64,000 nucleotides of DNA from Vibrio coralliirubri (GCF_024347375.1 NZ_AP025470.1:372001-436000), one strand, 5' to 3'. Positions 10,148 to 20,579 are shown, counted from the first letter of the stretch. The notes: a model not told the origin generated them from the letters alone. Made by a program: numbers and translations.

Positions 10148-10455
10148 TGAGCCATTCTCAATGGCAAGCACTAAGCTCTAAAGAATATCAGCTGCTCGGT
10201 GATCTAGACCGAGACAGTGTTCCTGCAATCTGGCGTATATTGGAAAAGTGGCAAACGACGGAATCGAGCGTTGAAATTGACCTTAGCCATATAAATCGAG
10301 TCGATTCAGCAGGAATGGTGATGCTAATTCACTTATTAGAGCATGCAAAAAATCAAAACTGTCATATAATGCTCAGTTTCGTGCCAGAACAATTACGAAC
10401 GTTGTTCCAATTGAGCAATATCCAGCCAATGATGGCAGAACACATAAAAAATTAG
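10147..10455 (+). CDS. mlaB: STAS-domain protein MlaB
   Basis: This 102-residue cytoplasmic STAS-domain protein binds MlaF and is needed for its ATPase activity and stability. The conserved STAS core is seen as [23 protein letters not shown], where the serine after Asp matches the STAS position. It starts on the last base of the mlaC stop region, and ibaG follows 13 bases later. Confidence 0.94.
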   Translation: MSHSQWQALSSKEYQLLGDLDRDSVPAIWRILEKWQTTESSVEIDLSHINRVDSAGMVMLIHLLEHAKNQNCHIMLSFVPEQLRTLFQLSNIQPMMAEHIKN

Positions 10456-10468
10456 GCAGGAGCTATTT

Positions 10469-11997
<1,529 letters not shown>

Positions 11998-12035
11998 CCT
12001 AGGTTAGTGAGTTCATGAATCAGTAAGATAAAAAC

Positions 12036-12067
12036 ATAAAAGTCGGAACCTTGGTTTCGGCTTTTTT
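12036..12067 (+). terminator. Rho-independent terminator after murA
   Basis: A stem AAGTCGGAACC / GGTTTCGGCTT, with two G-U pairs and a short TT loop, is followed by six T. It closes the mla-ibaG-murA transcription unit. Confidence 0.85.
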
Positions 12068-12149
12068 ATAGTTGTATTTACCGCAAGTAAATCTATTGAT
12101 CACTTTTGCACGAATAGATGGATCAACTTGGCGGTCGGTGAGGAACAAA

Positions 12150-12875
12150 ATGATAGCAATATTACGTATTTTCGCAGTGGCGATATTTGCGATTCTTATG
12201 TTTGTATTTGGTTGTGGTTACTGCCTATTAAGTCCACGCAACCCGAAACACGTATTTACCTTTGGCCGTTATTTCGGTCGCATGTCGAAGATCTTCGGCA
12301 TGAAGTTAGAGCTTCGCATCCCAGAAGATGCCTACTCTCGCGGCCAACATGTTTATGTAGCGAATCACCAAAATAGCTGGGATCTATTCACGATTTCATC
12401 AGCGGTAACGCCAAAAGTGGTGACGGTTGGTAAGAAAAGCCTAGTGTGGATGCCGTTATTTGGTCAGCTTTACTGGTTGACGGGTAACATCCTAATTGAC
12501 CGTGCTAACCGCAGCAAAGCGGTCGGTACGATTGATCAGGTCGTGACTAGCCTAAAAGAGAGTGATGTTTCAGTTTGGATGTTCCCTGAAGGCACTCGTT
12601 CTCGTGGCCGTGGTCTGCTACCATTCAAAACAGGTGCATTCCATGCTGCGATTGGTGCTGGCTTACCTATTATCCCTATCGTATGTAGCTCAACCGGTGG
12701 CGTGAAGCTAAACCGTTGGAACAATGGTCACGTGATTGTTGAAATGCTGCCACCAATCAGCACTGAAGGCTACGACAAGTCTAATGTTCGTGAACTGGCT
12801 AACCTAGCTCGTGAGCAGATGGCTGCTAAGCTTGAAGAGTTAGACAAAGAAGTGGTTGAGCTTAATAAAAAGTAA
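12150..12875 (+). CDS. plsC: 1-acyl-sn-glycerol-3-phosphate acyltransferase
   Basis: This 241-residue inner-membrane acyltransferase makes phosphatidic acid from lysophosphatidic acid. An N-terminal hydrophobic helix (about residues 3-27) precedes the catalytic motif NHQNSWD (His73, Asp78) and the substrate motif FPEGTRS (about residue 146). I choose the ATG at 12150 because a GAGGAAC ribosome-binding site lies just upstream; a longer frame begins with TTG at 12072. It is monocistronic between two terminators. Confidence 0.95.
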   Translation: MIAILRIFAVAIFAILMFVFGCGYCLLSPRNPKHVFTFGRYFGRMSKIFGMKLELRIPEDAYSRGQHVYVANHQNSWDLFTISSAVTPKVVTVGKKSLVWMPLFGQLYWLTGNILIDRANRSKAVGTIDQVVTSLKESDVSVWMFPEGTRSRGRGLLPFKTGAFHAAIGAGLPIIPIVCSSTGGVKLNRWNNGHVIVEMLPPISTEGYDKSNVRELANLAREQMAAKLEELDKEVVELNKK

Positions 12876-12900
12876 TTATCTAAGCGAAACGATGAACAAT

Positions 12901-12932
12901 AAAAAAGGTTGCCAACAGGGCAACCTTTTTTG
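12901..12932. terminator. Bidirectional terminator between plsC and ridA
   Basis: Perfect stem AAAAAAGGTTGCC / GGCAACCTTTTTT with loop AACAG lies between convergent genes. It has A-runs and T-runs on both sides, so it can stop transcription from either strand. Confidence 0.9.
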
Positions 12933-12999
12933 TATCTGATAAACATCCAGCATTTTGCCAATTCGTTTACTAGAAACCGTTTATTCTAGAGATAAAAAC

Positions 13000-13389
13000 C
13001 TATTTGCGAACCGCAATAGCTTCGATCTCGATACCTACATCTTTTGGCAGACGTGCTACTTCAACACATGAACGTGCAGGGTAGTTTGCAACGCCGTGCT
13101 CATCGAAGAATTTGCCGTAAACTTCGTTTACTGTGCCGAAGTCGTTTAGGTCTTTAACGAATACCGTTAGTTTTACGATGTCTTTTACAGTCAGGCCTGA
13201 AGCTTCAACAACCGCTTGAACGTTGTCTAGAGATTGGCGAGCTTGCTCTGCGATATCAGCAGATACTTCACCAGTTGCTGGGTTTACTGGGATTTGACCA
13301 GAAGTCAGTACCATGTTGCCAAGGTCAACACCTTGTACGTATGGGCCGATTGCAGCTGGAGCAGATTCTGTGTGAAGTACTTTAGTCAT
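13000..13389 (-). CDS. ridA: Reactive intermediate/imine deaminase RidA
   Basis: This 129-residue RidA/YjgF protein hydrolyses reactive enamines and imines released by PLP enzymes such as threonine dehydratase. The conserved arginine that anchors the substrate carboxylate is in NYPARSCVEV near residue 105, and VLTSGQIPVNPATGE and the C-terminal IEIEAIAV match the trimeric fold. It is downstream of pyrBI, as in many gammaproteobacteria, although a hairpin at 13463-13488 may separate the units. Confidence 0.95.
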   Translation of the reverse strand: MTKVLHTESAPAAIGPYVQGVDLGNMVLTSGQIPVNPATGEVSADIAEQARQSLDNVQAVVEASGLTVKDIVKLTVFVKDLNDFGTVNEVYGKFFDEHGVANYPARSCVEVARLPKDVGIEIEAIAVRK

Positions 13390-13462
13390 TGGTTTATTCC
13401 ATCAGTTATTAGATAAAAATCAATTTTCAGTGTGCCTTCAAACTTTGGATAGGTAAAGCGCA

Positions 13463-13488
13463 AAATACCCCGCACAGGCGAGGTATTT
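13463..13488 (-). terminator. Probable pyrBI terminator
   Basis: Inverted repeat AAATACCCCGC / GCGAGGTATTT with loop ACAG lies between pyrI and ridA. On the reverse strand it is followed by TATTTTG, a short T-rich tract, so termination may be partial and allow read-through into ridA. Confidence 0.6.
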
Positions 13489-13525
13489 GATAGTTTTTAC
13501 ATTCGGTCTTCTTTGCCGTATGACG

Positions 13526-13987
13526 TTATCTTTCTGTCACGATCTCGCGAGAGAAGACTTTTTCGCAATACTTACACTTCAATCGAATATCTTCTTTCTT
13601 TTCAAAGATCTTAAAGCTGCTTTCAACCGGTTCATTATGAGTAATACAGTTGGTATTTGGACACTCGAACACATCGTTGATTTGCTCAGGAAGTTCTAGT
13701 GGTAGCTTCTTAACCACTTCGTAATCTTCGATTTGGTTCACTGTTGCATGAGGAGCGTAAAGAGCCAGCTTGCTCGCCTGTTCTTCTGTGATAAATACAT
13801 TCTCAATCTTGAGCAGGTCTTTTCCGCCTAGTGCAGAAGACGGCAGGTTTAGGCCAATCGTCACGCGCTGATGAGAATTGTGCATGTCGAACAGTTTTAG
13901 CACCTTGATCCCGATATTGGCTGGGATATGGTCGATAACAGTACCGTTTCTGATTGCTTCAACTTTTAATTGAGTCTCTTTAGACAT
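13526..13987 (-). CDS. pyrI: Aspartate carbamoyltransferase regulatory chain PyrI
   Basis: This 153-residue chain binds ATP, CTP and UTP and gives allosteric control to aspartate transcarbamoylase. The N-terminal nucleotide-binding part ([20 protein letters not shown]) and the C-terminal zinc domain (CPNTNC then CKYC, four cysteines) are intact. The zinc domain docks on PyrB. The gene is 12 bases after pyrB and translated from the same message. Confidence 0.98.
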   Translation of the reverse strand: MSKETQLKVEAIRNGTVIDHIPANIGIKVLKLFDMHNSHQRVTIGLNLPSSALGGKDLLKIENVFITEEQASKLALYAPHATVNQIEDYEVVKKLPLELPEQINDVFECPNTNCITHNEPVESSFKIFEKKEDIRLKCKYCEKVFSREIVTER

Positions 13988-13999
13988 GATATCTCTCCT

Positions 14000-14929
14000 C
14001 TACAGCGTTTCGTTAAGAACAAGGGCTAGCAATGCTTCACGAGCGTAAACACCATTCTCTGCTTGCTGGAAGTAGTAAGCGTAAGGTGTTTTATCGACAT
14101 CGACAGTAATTTCATCAACGCGAGGAAGAGGGTGTAGAACCTTCAAGTTATCGCGTGCATTTTCCAGCATCGAAGCGGTCAGGATATATGCGGATTTGAT
14201 GTGCGCATATTCTGACTCATCGAAGCGTTCTTTTTGAACTCGAGTCATGTACAAGACATCTAGCTCAGGAATCACATCTTCCATGTCCGTCAATAGTTGG
14301 TACTTGATGCCCGCTTCATCAAGCTCTTCGCAAATGTAGTCTGGCATCGCTAGAGCTTCTGGAGCAACGAAGTAGAAACAGATGTTGTCGAACTTCGCTA
14401 GTGCTTGAGTTAACGAGTGAACCGTGCGGCCGTACTTAAGGTCACCAACGAATGCAACGTTTAGGTTGTCGAGGCGGCCTTGTGTCTCAGCGATAGAGAA
14501 TAGGTCTAATAACGTTTGTGTTGGGTGTTGGTTTGCGCCATCACCTGCGTTAATAACAGGTACACCGTTTGAGAACTCAGAAGCCAGACGTGCTGCGCCT
14601 TCTTGAGGGTGACGCATCACGTAAGCGTCAACGTATGAAGAGATAACCTGTACCGAGTCCGCTAGCGTTTCACCTTTCTTTGCCAAAGAAGTGTTACCAC
14701 CACTGTCGAAACCAATCACATCACCACCGATGCGTTGAATCGCAGTTTCAAAAGAGAGACGAGTTCGCGTAGAAGGTTCGAAGAAGCAGCTGGCAACAAC
14801 TTTGTTCTTGATGAGTTCTGGATTTGGTTCAGCCTTTAGCTGACCTGCCGTTTGAACAATTAATTCTAGCTCTTCACGAGAAAGCTCTGGAATTGAGATG
14901 ATGTGCTTTTGATAGAGCGAATTCGCCAT
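14000..14929 (-). CDS. pyrB: Aspartate carbamoyltransferase catalytic chain PyrB
   Basis: PyrB condenses carbamoyl phosphate with aspartate, the first committed step of pyrimidine synthesis. The 309-residue chain shows the carbamoyl-phosphate motif STRTR (residues 53-57), [10 protein letters not shown] and the HPLPR loop. I choose ATG 14929 (MANSLYQ) because GGAAGAAG lies at good spacing; a GTG 15 bases upstream would overlap that site. A leader ORF and an intrinsic terminator precede it. Confidence 0.98.
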   Translation of the reverse strand: MANSLYQKHIISIPELSREELELIVQTAGQLKAEPNPELIKNKVVASCFFEPSTRTRLSFETAIQRIGGDVIGFDSGGNTSLAKKGETLADSVQVISSYVDAYVMRHPQEGAARLASEFSNGVPVINAGDGANQHPTQTLLDLFSIAETQGRLDNLNVAFVGDLKYGRTVHSLTQALAKFDNICFYFVAPEALAMPDYICEELDEAGIKYQLLTDMEDVIPELDVLYMTRVQKERFDESEYAHIKSAYILTASMLENARDNLKVLHPLPRVDEITVDVDKTPYAYYFQQAENGVYAREALLALVLNETL

Positions 14930-14960
14930 GATCTTCTTCCCCACAATAATGTATTGGCCA

Positions 14961-14989
14961 TAAAAAAGCCCCCCATAATGGGAGGCTTT
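14961..14989 (-). terminator. pyrBI attenuator (intrinsic terminator in the leader)
   Basis: On the reverse strand, AAAGCCTCCC ATTAT GGGGGGCTTTTTT forms a strong hairpin plus T-run 32 bases before the pyrB start, between promoter and gene. A terminator in this place makes sense only as an attenuator. The leader ORF ends at its first base pairs. UTP-sensitive attenuation of this kind is established for pyrBI of E. coli; its use here is inferred from the matching layout. Confidence 0.88.
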
Positions 14990-15101
14990 AAAAAAGTGCT
15001 GAAAAGCAGAATAGACGGCCTGGTAAGCATCTTAGCTTACGAGCAATATTTGGTGTTTTCACAATATTACTATGTGTTATCACAATATTGGTTGGCGTCA
15101 T
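14988..15101 (-). CDS. pyrL: pyrBI leader peptide (PyrL-like), 37 residues
   Basis: A 38-codon ORF ([15 protein letters not shown] to LFCFSALF) starts 30 bases downstream of the -10 element and stops inside the 5' edge of the attenuator stem. The codons just before the stop are pyrimidine-rich (CTATTCTGCTTTTC, then CTTTTTT). This matches the E. coli design, where RNA polymerase pauses on U-rich message when UTP is low and a closely following ribosome prevents the terminator hairpin from forming. The ribosome-binding site is weak (GAGAGTAG). The peptide sequence is not similar to E. coli PyrL, which is expected because only its translation matters. Confidence 0.75.
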   Translation of the reverse strand: MTPTNIVITHSNIVKTPNIARKLRCLPGRLFCFSALF

Positions 15102-15130
15102 TTTCACTACTCTCAGACAAATTGCCGAGA

Positions 15131-15158
15131 ATTATACGCTTTCAATTTGTGAGCGCAA
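15131..15158 (-). promoter_or_regulatory. pyrBI promoter
   Basis: On the reverse strand, -35 TTGCGC (15153-15158) and a perfect -10 TATAAT (15131-15136) are separated by 16 bases. It lies just downstream of argF and upstream of the leader ORF. Confidence 0.8.
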
Positions 15159-15195
15159 GCGATTACATCAAGCTTTTGTTTACTTTCAGTATTCG

Positions 15196-16200
15196 CTATT
15201 GACCCAGTGTCGCAACCATTACTGCTTTGATGGTATGCATGCGATTCTCAGCTTCATCAAACACAATTGAGTAATCCGATTCAAAGACTTCGTCTGTTAC
15301 CTCTAAACCGTTCATTCCATACTTATCTGCGACTTGCTGGCCGATCACGGTTTCATTGTTGTGGAAAGCAGGTAAGCAGTGCATGAATTTCACTTGAGGG
15401 TTACCAGTGAGCTTAATAACATCCATGTTCACTTGGTAAGGCGTCATAACTGCAACACGTTCGTCCCAAGCTTCTGGTGCCTCGCCCATCGAAACCCAAA
15501 CATCAGTATAAAGGAAATCACAGTCTTTCACGCCTTCAGCAACGTCTTCCGTTAGAGTGATTTTGGCACCTGTGCTTTGCGCGATAGCTTGGCACTCTTC
15601 GACAAGCTGCTCTTCTGGCCAGAACGCTTTAGGCGCGACAAGGCGAATATCCATGCCCATCTTCGCGGCACCGACTAACAGAGAGTTACCCATGTTATTG
15701 CGTGCATCGCCTAGATAAGCAAAGCTGATTTGGTGCAGATGTTTTCCGCGGCCATGCTCAAGCATAGTGAGGAAGTCAGCCAAAATCTGAGTAGGGTGGA
15801 ACTCATCGGTTAAGCCATTCCAAACTGGCACGCCCGCATAAGCGCCTAAGTCTTCAACGATACTCTGGCCAAAACCACGATATTCGATGCCATCGTACAT
15901 ACGGCCCAATACACGCGCCGTATCTTTCATTGATTCTTTTTGACCAATCTGAGAGCCAGAAGGACCAAGGTAAGAGACCTGAGCACCTTGATCAAAGGCG
16001 GCCACTTCAAACGCACATCGTGTTCGAGTTGATGCTTTCTCGAAGATCAAAGCAATGTTTTTACCGTTGAGTTTTTTCTGTTCCGTACCTGCATACTTAG
16101 CTTTTTTTAGGTCAGCAGACAGATCGAGTAAAAACTGAATCTCTTTAGGAGTAAAGTCGAGAAGTTTTAGAAAGTTACGATTGCGAAGATTAAAGGCCAT
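15196..16200 (-). CDS. argF: Ornithine carbamoyltransferase
   Basis: This 334-residue enzyme joins carbamoyl phosphate and ornithine to give citrulline, or runs in reverse in the arginine deiminase pathway. The carbamoyl-phosphate motif STRTR (57-61), HPTQILADF, and the ornithine loop HCLPAFH are all present. It lies downstream of arcA with its own likely promoter and ARG-box-like sequence. From sequence alone I cannot say whether it is biosynthetic (argF) or catabolic (arcB). Absence of arcC and arcD beside it favours a biosynthetic or shared role. Confidence 0.93.
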   Translation of the reverse strand: MAFNLRNRNFLKLLDFTPKEIQFLLDLSADLKKAKYAGTEQKKLNGKNIALIFEKASTRTRCAFEVAAFDQGAQVSYLGPSGSQIGQKESMKDTARVLGRMYDGIEYRGFGQSIVEDLGAYAGVPVWNGLTDEFHPTQILADFLTMLEHGRGKHLHQISFAYLGDARNNMGNSLLVGAAKMGMDIRLVAPKAFWPEEQLVEECQAIAQSTGAKITLTEDVAEGVKDCDFLYTDVWVSMGEAPEAWDERVAVMTPYQVNMDVIKLTGNPQVKFMHCLPAFHNNETVIGQQVADKYGMNGLEVTDEVFESDYSIVFDEAENRMHTIKAVMVATLGQ

Positions 16201-16261
16201 CTCTCGCTCCTTGCGTATATAGAATCAATGAAGAACTTAGTTAAACATAAAAATGCTATAT

Positions 16262-16284
16262 TTGTGAATATTTATTTTATTAAT
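16262..16284 (-). promoter_or_regulatory. Candidate ARG box upstream of argF
   Basis: The AT-rich sequence TTGTGAATATTTATTTTATTA, 62 bases before the argF start, contains one good ArgR half-site (TGAAT/ATTCA) and one poor half-site. Arginine repressor control of carbamoyltransferase genes is well known in gammaproteobacteria. The site itself is a guess from inspection. Confidence 0.4.
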
Positions 16285-16289
16285 TTAAT

Positions 16290-16318
16290 AAAAAAGGCCA
16301 GTAAATGAATACTGGCCT
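16290..16318 (-). terminator. arcA terminator
   Basis: On the reverse strand, stem GGCCAGTA / TACTGGCC with loop TTCATT is followed by six T. It lies between arcA and argF, so the two are probably separate transcription units. Confidence 0.88.
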
Positions 16319-16357
16319 AGATAAGATTATAGAGTCTGTTTAACTGAGCTCTTTGAC

Positions 16358-17578
16358 TTAGATACCATCTCTTTCGATAGGGCAACTCATACAGCGCGCG
16401 CCGCCACGACCACGGCCTAGCTCGTTGCCAGGAATCGTTAGAACTTCGATACCCGCTTTGTCGTATTTCTCATTGGTGTAAACATTACGTTCATAACCAA
16501 TCACGGTACCTGGTTTCACCGTCAGTACGTTGTTAGCGTCATTCCACTGTTCACGCTCAGCTTCGTAGTTATCACCGCCGGTTGTGATGATCTTCAGTTG
16601 ATCAAGGCCTAGTGCGCCTTCAATCGCTGACAGGTAGTTTTCAGCTTTCTCGACACGCATTTCACCATTTTCTTTTGGCGTTAGGCGCCAAGTATCTAGA
16701 TCTTTGCGAACAATCTCTGGATAGACAGAGAACGTGTCGATATCCATGTGTGTCATCACCGTATCAAGGTGCATACAAGAGCGGTGTTTTGGTAGATCGA
16801 TCGCAATCACTTCGGTAGCTTGGCCTGATCTAAATAAGCTAGCCGCTAGGTTTTCGACACCTTGTGGTTTAGTACGCTCTGAAATACCAACCAGTACCGC
16901 ACCTTTACCGATAACCAGTACGTCACCGCCTTCAATGTTAGCGTTGTCGTAGTGAAGGTCTTCATCACCAAAGTACTTAATGAAATCTTGGCCTGCGAAC
17001 ACTGGGTGCCAGCGGTAGATAGCACGTAGGTGATTCGTTTCACGTTGACGTGCAGGTTTCATCATTGGGTTAAGCGATACACCGCCGTAAACCCAGCAAG
17101 AAGTGTCTCGCGTAAATAAGTGGTTAGGCAGTGGCTCGATAACGAAATCGAGTGGTCGATGCATTTTAGGCAGCATCGATGATGATTTGATAGGAAGCTC
17201 AGAGTAGGCCAAGCCACCGAGTAAGATCGTTGCTAGATGCTCATTATCCATTTGAGCAAGGTAGTTTCTTAGGTCACGGGCGAAAGTCGGCCCATAACGG
17301 AAATCTGAGATTTGAGTATTCAGTAACCACTCGCGAGCCTGAGATACGGCAAGCGTTTCTACTAGCAGGTCATGCAGCAATAGCACTTCTACGTCTTGGC
17401 TGCGCAGCGTTTCTGCAAAGGCATCATGTTCTTCACCAGCGGCTTCAACGGCAAGTACATCATCAAATAGAAGATCATGACAGTTTGAAGGGGTGAGGTG
17501 GGTGAGTGCTCTTTCTGGTCTATTTAGGAGAACTCGTCTCAATTGACCGACTTCGGAGCCAACGTACAGCTTACTCAT
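16358..17578 (-). CDS. arcA: Arginine deiminase
   Basis: This 406-residue cytoplasmic enzyme converts arginine to citrulline and ammonia. The guanidine-modifying-enzyme fold is clear. The N-terminal [30 protein letters not shown], the histidine motif CMHLDTVMT and the catalytic cysteine Cys396 in GGARCMSCP are present. It lies beside ornithine carbamoyltransferase, so citrulline made here could enter either the catabolic or the biosynthetic route. Carbamate kinase is not in the window. Confidence 0.97.
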   Translation of the reverse strand: MSKLYVGSEVGQLRRVLLNRPERALTHLTPSNCHDLLFDDVLAVEAAGEEHDAFAETLRSQDVEVLLLHDLLVETLAVSQAREWLLNTQISDFRYGPTFARDLRNYLAQMDNEHLATILLGGLAYSELPIKSSSMLPKMHRPLDFVIEPLPNHLFTRDTSCWVYGGVSLNPMMKPARQRETNHLRAIYRWHPVFAGQDFIKYFGDEDLHYDNANIEGGDVLVIGKGAVLVGISERTKPQGVENLAASLFRSGQATEVIAIDLPKHRSCMHLDTVMTHMDIDTFSVYPEIVRKDLDTWRLTPKENGEMRVEKAENYLSAIEGALGLDQLKIITTGGDNYEAEREQWNDANNVLTVKPGTVIGYERNVYTNEKYDKAGIEVLTIPGNELGRGRGGARCMSCPIERDGI

Positions 17579-18154
17579 TTTGCATCCTTACTATTAATCC
17601 AGCGTCTATTTATGACAAGCTTGTCCGTAATATGCAAGTTTTGTAGATTGAGTTAATACAAGGTATTTGGCTAATAATTGGTCATAAAACCTGTTATTTT
17701 TAAGTTTATACAGATTAAACTCCAACTAACTGGCTATCGAACGGAACAACGTTTTTGAGGATCTATGCTCAATTGATGGCTTGTTAGAATTGAATTTTGC
17801 TTATTAATCGTGATTTTTTATTCACTATTATGCATTTTTTGATAACAAGCTGAGGATTTATGCACCCCAAAAGCGGTTTAGCGTATGCACCTAACGTGAC
17901 TAATCACGCAAGTTTTATTCAATAAGCTCTAAAGTGGCCACAAAAACGAAATGCTAAAATACGGCGCAGTTAATAAAATGTTGAAAATTTGTTTCTGTGA
18001 TTTTGATTTCACTTTTGAATTGATATTGGCTCTGCGATCTCGCGATAAACTTACCTTTCTAGGCCTGATCTGGGTGGCTTTTCTGGACGATCCGTGCCAT
18101 ATTTCGTGGCAATCAAATTTGATCTTTTCATAGTCAACACTCTGGAGCAGACAC
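17579..18154. promoter_or_regulatory. Long divergent regulatory region between arcA and rraB
   Basis: No gene is visible in these 576 bases. The part nearest arcA is AT-rich and has several TGCAT, TGCA and ATTCA half-sites (around 17815-17880, for example TTATTCACTATTATGCAT), so it may bind ArgR and an anaerobic regulator. The part nearest rraB carries the rraB promoter. The specific sites are not resolved by eye. Confidence 0.4.
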
Positions 18155-18571
18155 ATGTCTCACGAAGATGAATATCTATCAGTAGCGGAATTAATTGAAT
18201 TTCAAAAGGAAGAGACTCGCGACATCATTACAGCATTAATTGAAGATGGTAGCGATCCTGAAGCTCTATACGATATCGAGCATCACCTATTTGCTGAAGA
18301 TTTCGATGTGCTTGAGAAAGCGGTTGTTGAAGCATTCAAAATGGGCTTTGAAGTGCTTGAAGCTGAAGAGACAGAAGATGAAGATGGCAATAAGCTACTT
18401 TGTTGTGATGCAACGATGCAATGTACTCTGAATGCAGAAGCGATTGATGAGCAAGTTGAGAAGCTTGTAAACCTTGCAGAGAAGTTTGACATTATCTACG
18501 ACGGTTGGGGCACTTACTACGAAGGTGAAGATGCTATCTACCCAGACGAAGATGATGAAGGCGAAGAGTAA
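18155..18571 (+). CDS. rraB: Regulator of RNase E activity RraB
   Basis: This 138-residue, very acidic cytoplasmic protein matches RraB (YjgD), which binds the C-terminal scaffold of RNase E and inhibits RNA decay. The conserved middle region ([20 protein letters not shown]) and the acidic C-terminus ([10 protein letters not shown]) are typical. It is monocistronic, with its own terminator. Confidence 0.94.
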   Translation: MSHEDEYLSVAELIEFQKEETRDIITALIEDGSDPEALYDIEHHLFAEDFDVLEKAVVEAFKMGFEVLEAEETEDEDGNKLLCCDATMQCTLNAEAIDEQVEKLVNLAEKFDIIYDGWGTYYEGEDAIYPDEDDEGEE

Positions 18572-18587
18572 TTCTTTCCCAATTTTA

Positions 18588-18617
18588 AAAAATGCCAGCC
18601 TCGAGCTGGCATTTTTT
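18588..18617 (+). terminator. rraB terminator
   Basis: Stem AAATGCCAGC / GCTGGCATTT with loop CTCGA is followed by a T-run. Confidence 0.9.
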
Positions 18618-18696
18618 TACCCTCAGAAAAATAAATGTCTTTATATGCATTCATTCATTATAATGCGGTCAAAATTGATCTAGCTCAAGGAATGAT

Positions 18697-19491
18697 ATGC
18701 GGTTGCTTCTCGATGGTCTTTGGCAAATTTCGCCACTGACGGATCTCTCTATCCCACAAGATGACATCACTTTTCCGGCTCCGTTAAGCTCAAAGCTACC
18801 TGATAGCTTGAGTGAAAATGAAATTGCAGAGCAAGAGTGGCACCTGATGCACGACATCGAAGTGGATGACGCTATGTTGGCGTGTCCATTTGTTGAGTTA
18901 GTGATGGCTGGAGTCGATTACTTTGCTGAAGTTCGACTTAATGGTGTGGCTGTGTTTGATTGTGATGGTAGCCAAGCTGAATACCGTAAAGATATCCGTC
19001 CTTATATGCAGTCCGGCCGAAACCGTTTCGAGATCCTTTTCCTTGAAGAAGAGGAGAGCTTATTGCTTGAAGAGGATATGGATGACTCTATCTCTTCACA
19101 GGCTATCGCTAAATCTGATTCACGCATCGGGATTTGGCAAGCGCCATACCTGCAGTTCGTTCGAAACGTCAAGCTAGAGCAAGTGGTCACAGAACAGATC
19201 TGGCATCATGGTGGTGGCTGTGAGTTTAAAGTGGATGTTATCTATCAAACGCTAAAGGCGGGGTTAGTATCGGCATCCATCAAGTTTAATGGTATGACTC
19301 TCGTAATGCCGATCGATGTGCGCGCAGAACATACTGGCGTCGTGTTCCAGGTCGAAGCTCCTATCATTTTTGATATTGAGAATCCTAACCCTAAGCATCT
19401 ATACCCATTAGAAGTGGTACTTGATGGGCAAGAAGAGAGTTCTTTTGTTGCCTTGAACCCAACCTCTTGCGTCAGTAACTTTCTACGTTAA
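18697..19491 (+). CDS. GH2-type sugar-binding-domain protein (orphan beta-mannosidase N-domain)
   Basis: This 264-residue protein resembles the N-terminal jellyroll of glycoside hydrolase family 2 enzymes, especially beta-mannosidases. It shows LLLDGLWQISPL, LPDSLSENEIAEQEWHL, VELVMAGVDYFAEVRLNGV and YRKDIRPYMQSGRNRFEI. A second beta-rich part follows (residues 160-264). The TIM-barrel catalytic domain of these enzymes, normally several hundred residues further on, is absent, and the gene ends cleanly with a stop. No signal peptide is seen. It is therefore unlikely to be a hydrolase by itself and its function is unknown. Confidence 0.75.
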   Translation: MRLLLDGLWQISPLTDLSIPQDDITFPAPLSSKLPDSLSENEIAEQEWHLMHDIEVDDAMLACPFVELVMAGVDYFAEVRLNGVAVFDCDGSQAEYRKDIRPYMQSGRNRFEILFLEEEESLLLEEDMDDSISSQAIAKSDSRIGIWQAPYLQFVRNVKLEQVVTEQIWHHGGGCEFKVDVIYQTLKAGLVSASIKFNGMTLVMPIDVRAEHTGVVFQVEAPIIFDIENPNPKHLYPLEVVLDGQEESSFVALNPTSCVSNFLR

Positions 19492-19540
19492 CTCCGTATA
19501 TTTTAGCGCTATCTTCTTCCGCTATAGCGGCGCATTCTGC

Positions 19541-20446
19541 TTATAACGACTTGGCCATGACAACCTCACAAGCGTCGTGGCCTGTTTCTCCCCAAGCTGA
19601 CTCAAGGTGCTCAAACCCAAGCTTCTCATAGAGTTTGACCGCAGCACCTAAGCATTCCGTCGTTTCTAAATACATGTGTTGATACCCAAATTGCTTGGCT
19701 TGCTTTAAGCTCAAAGCGACAATTCGCTTGGCTAGGCCATGCCCTCGAGTTTGCGGTAAGAAGTACATCTTTTGTAGCTCACACACATTGGGTTTACCTG
19801 CTAGAGGGGCGAAGCCACCGCCTCCGACGATCTTTCCGTTATGTTCGATAACCCAGTACATTGCATTCGCTTGGCTATAGACAGAATACATATCATCGAG
19901 TGTTGGGTCGGCCACGCCATAGCCTTTATCTTCTGTGAGCCCATGCTCAGCCGAAACTTGGCGAATGACTTCGGCTAATTGTTGGTTGTCTGACTCTGTG
20001 AGTGGGCGTAATACAAACTCATCCGCTTGGCATACTTTCATTAGCCCTTTTAAATAGCTTTCAAGTCCTTGCTTAAGCAGTTGTTGTTCGTTGTCATTGA
20101 GTGCCGAAAGTACTTTTTCAAAGAAGATGCTTTGCTGCTGGTCGAGTTGAGATAACGCATCAATACCTTGAGCAGTTAGGGCGACTAATTGGCTACGCTT
20201 GTCTACTGGATTCTCTAGGCTTTCAACTAAGCCAAGCTTGAGCAGCCCCGTGACAGTGCGGCTAGCATTCGATTTATCTACGTTGAGTTGCTGCGCCAAT
20301 TGGTTGATGGTGATTGGCTGCAACTGGATTTCACCAAGAGTATGAGCCTGGACTGGAGTGAGGTCGACATCGCCACACTGCTTATCAAGCATGCCAAGTA
20401 AACGAACCGTTTGACGAGAATAGTCTCTTAATTGTTGAGAATTCAT
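19541..20446 (-). CDS. MarR-type regulator fused to a GNAT acetyltransferase
   Basis: This 301-residue protein combines an N-terminal MarR winged helix (about residues 1-140, including DKSNASRTVTGLLKLGLVE and a wing with DKRSQLVALTAQG) with a C-terminal GNAT domain (about 145-301). The GNAT acetyl-CoA loop is LPQTRGHGLAKRIV, and YEKLGFEHLESAWGETGHDAC follows. Such fusions are known and are predicted to couple DNA binding with acetylation of a small molecule or protein. A near-perfect palindromic double operator lies 27 bases upstream, so self-repression is likely. The substrate is unknown. Confidence 0.88.
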   Translation of the reverse strand: MNSQQLRDYSRQTVRLLGMLDKQCGDVDLTPVQAHTLGEIQLQPITINQLAQQLNVDKSNASRTVTGLLKLGLVESLENPVDKRSQLVALTAQGIDALSQLDQQQSIFFEKVLSALNDNEQQLLKQGLESYLKGLMKVCQADEFVLRPLTESDNQQLAEVIRQVSAEHGLTEDKGYGVADPTLDDMYSVYSQANAMYWVIEHNGKIVGGGGFAPLAGKPNVCELQKMYFLPQTRGHGLAKRIVALSLKQAKQFGYQHMYLETTECLGAAVKLYEKLGFEHLESAWGETGHDACEVVMAKSL

Positions 20447-20472
20447 AACTACCTACCTTTGGATTAAGAAAT

Positions 20473-20515
20473 AAAGTTGCGCACCGCAATTAATTTAATT
20501 GCGGTACGCAACTTT
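20473..20515. promoter_or_regulatory. Double palindromic operator upstream of the MarR-GNAT gene
   Basis: A 43-base near-perfect palindrome contains two smaller perfect palindromes. These are TTGCGCACCGCAA (20477-20489) and TTGCGGTACGCAA (20499-20511), each TTGCG-N3-CGCAA, with centres 22 bases apart. Two turns of helix between sites suits two MarR dimers on one face. Its position just before the regulator start points to autoregulation. Confidence 0.8.
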
Positions 20516-20579
20516 GTCAATGGTAAGCTGAATTTTGTTATTCGAAGCAGGTTACTTCAATCACTCAGTGAGCTTTAGA

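Noticed and set aside
17996..18016. CRP-like sequence TGTGATTTTGATTTCAC near rraB
   Set aside because: The spacing between half-sites is 8 instead of 6 bases, so it is not a good CRP site.
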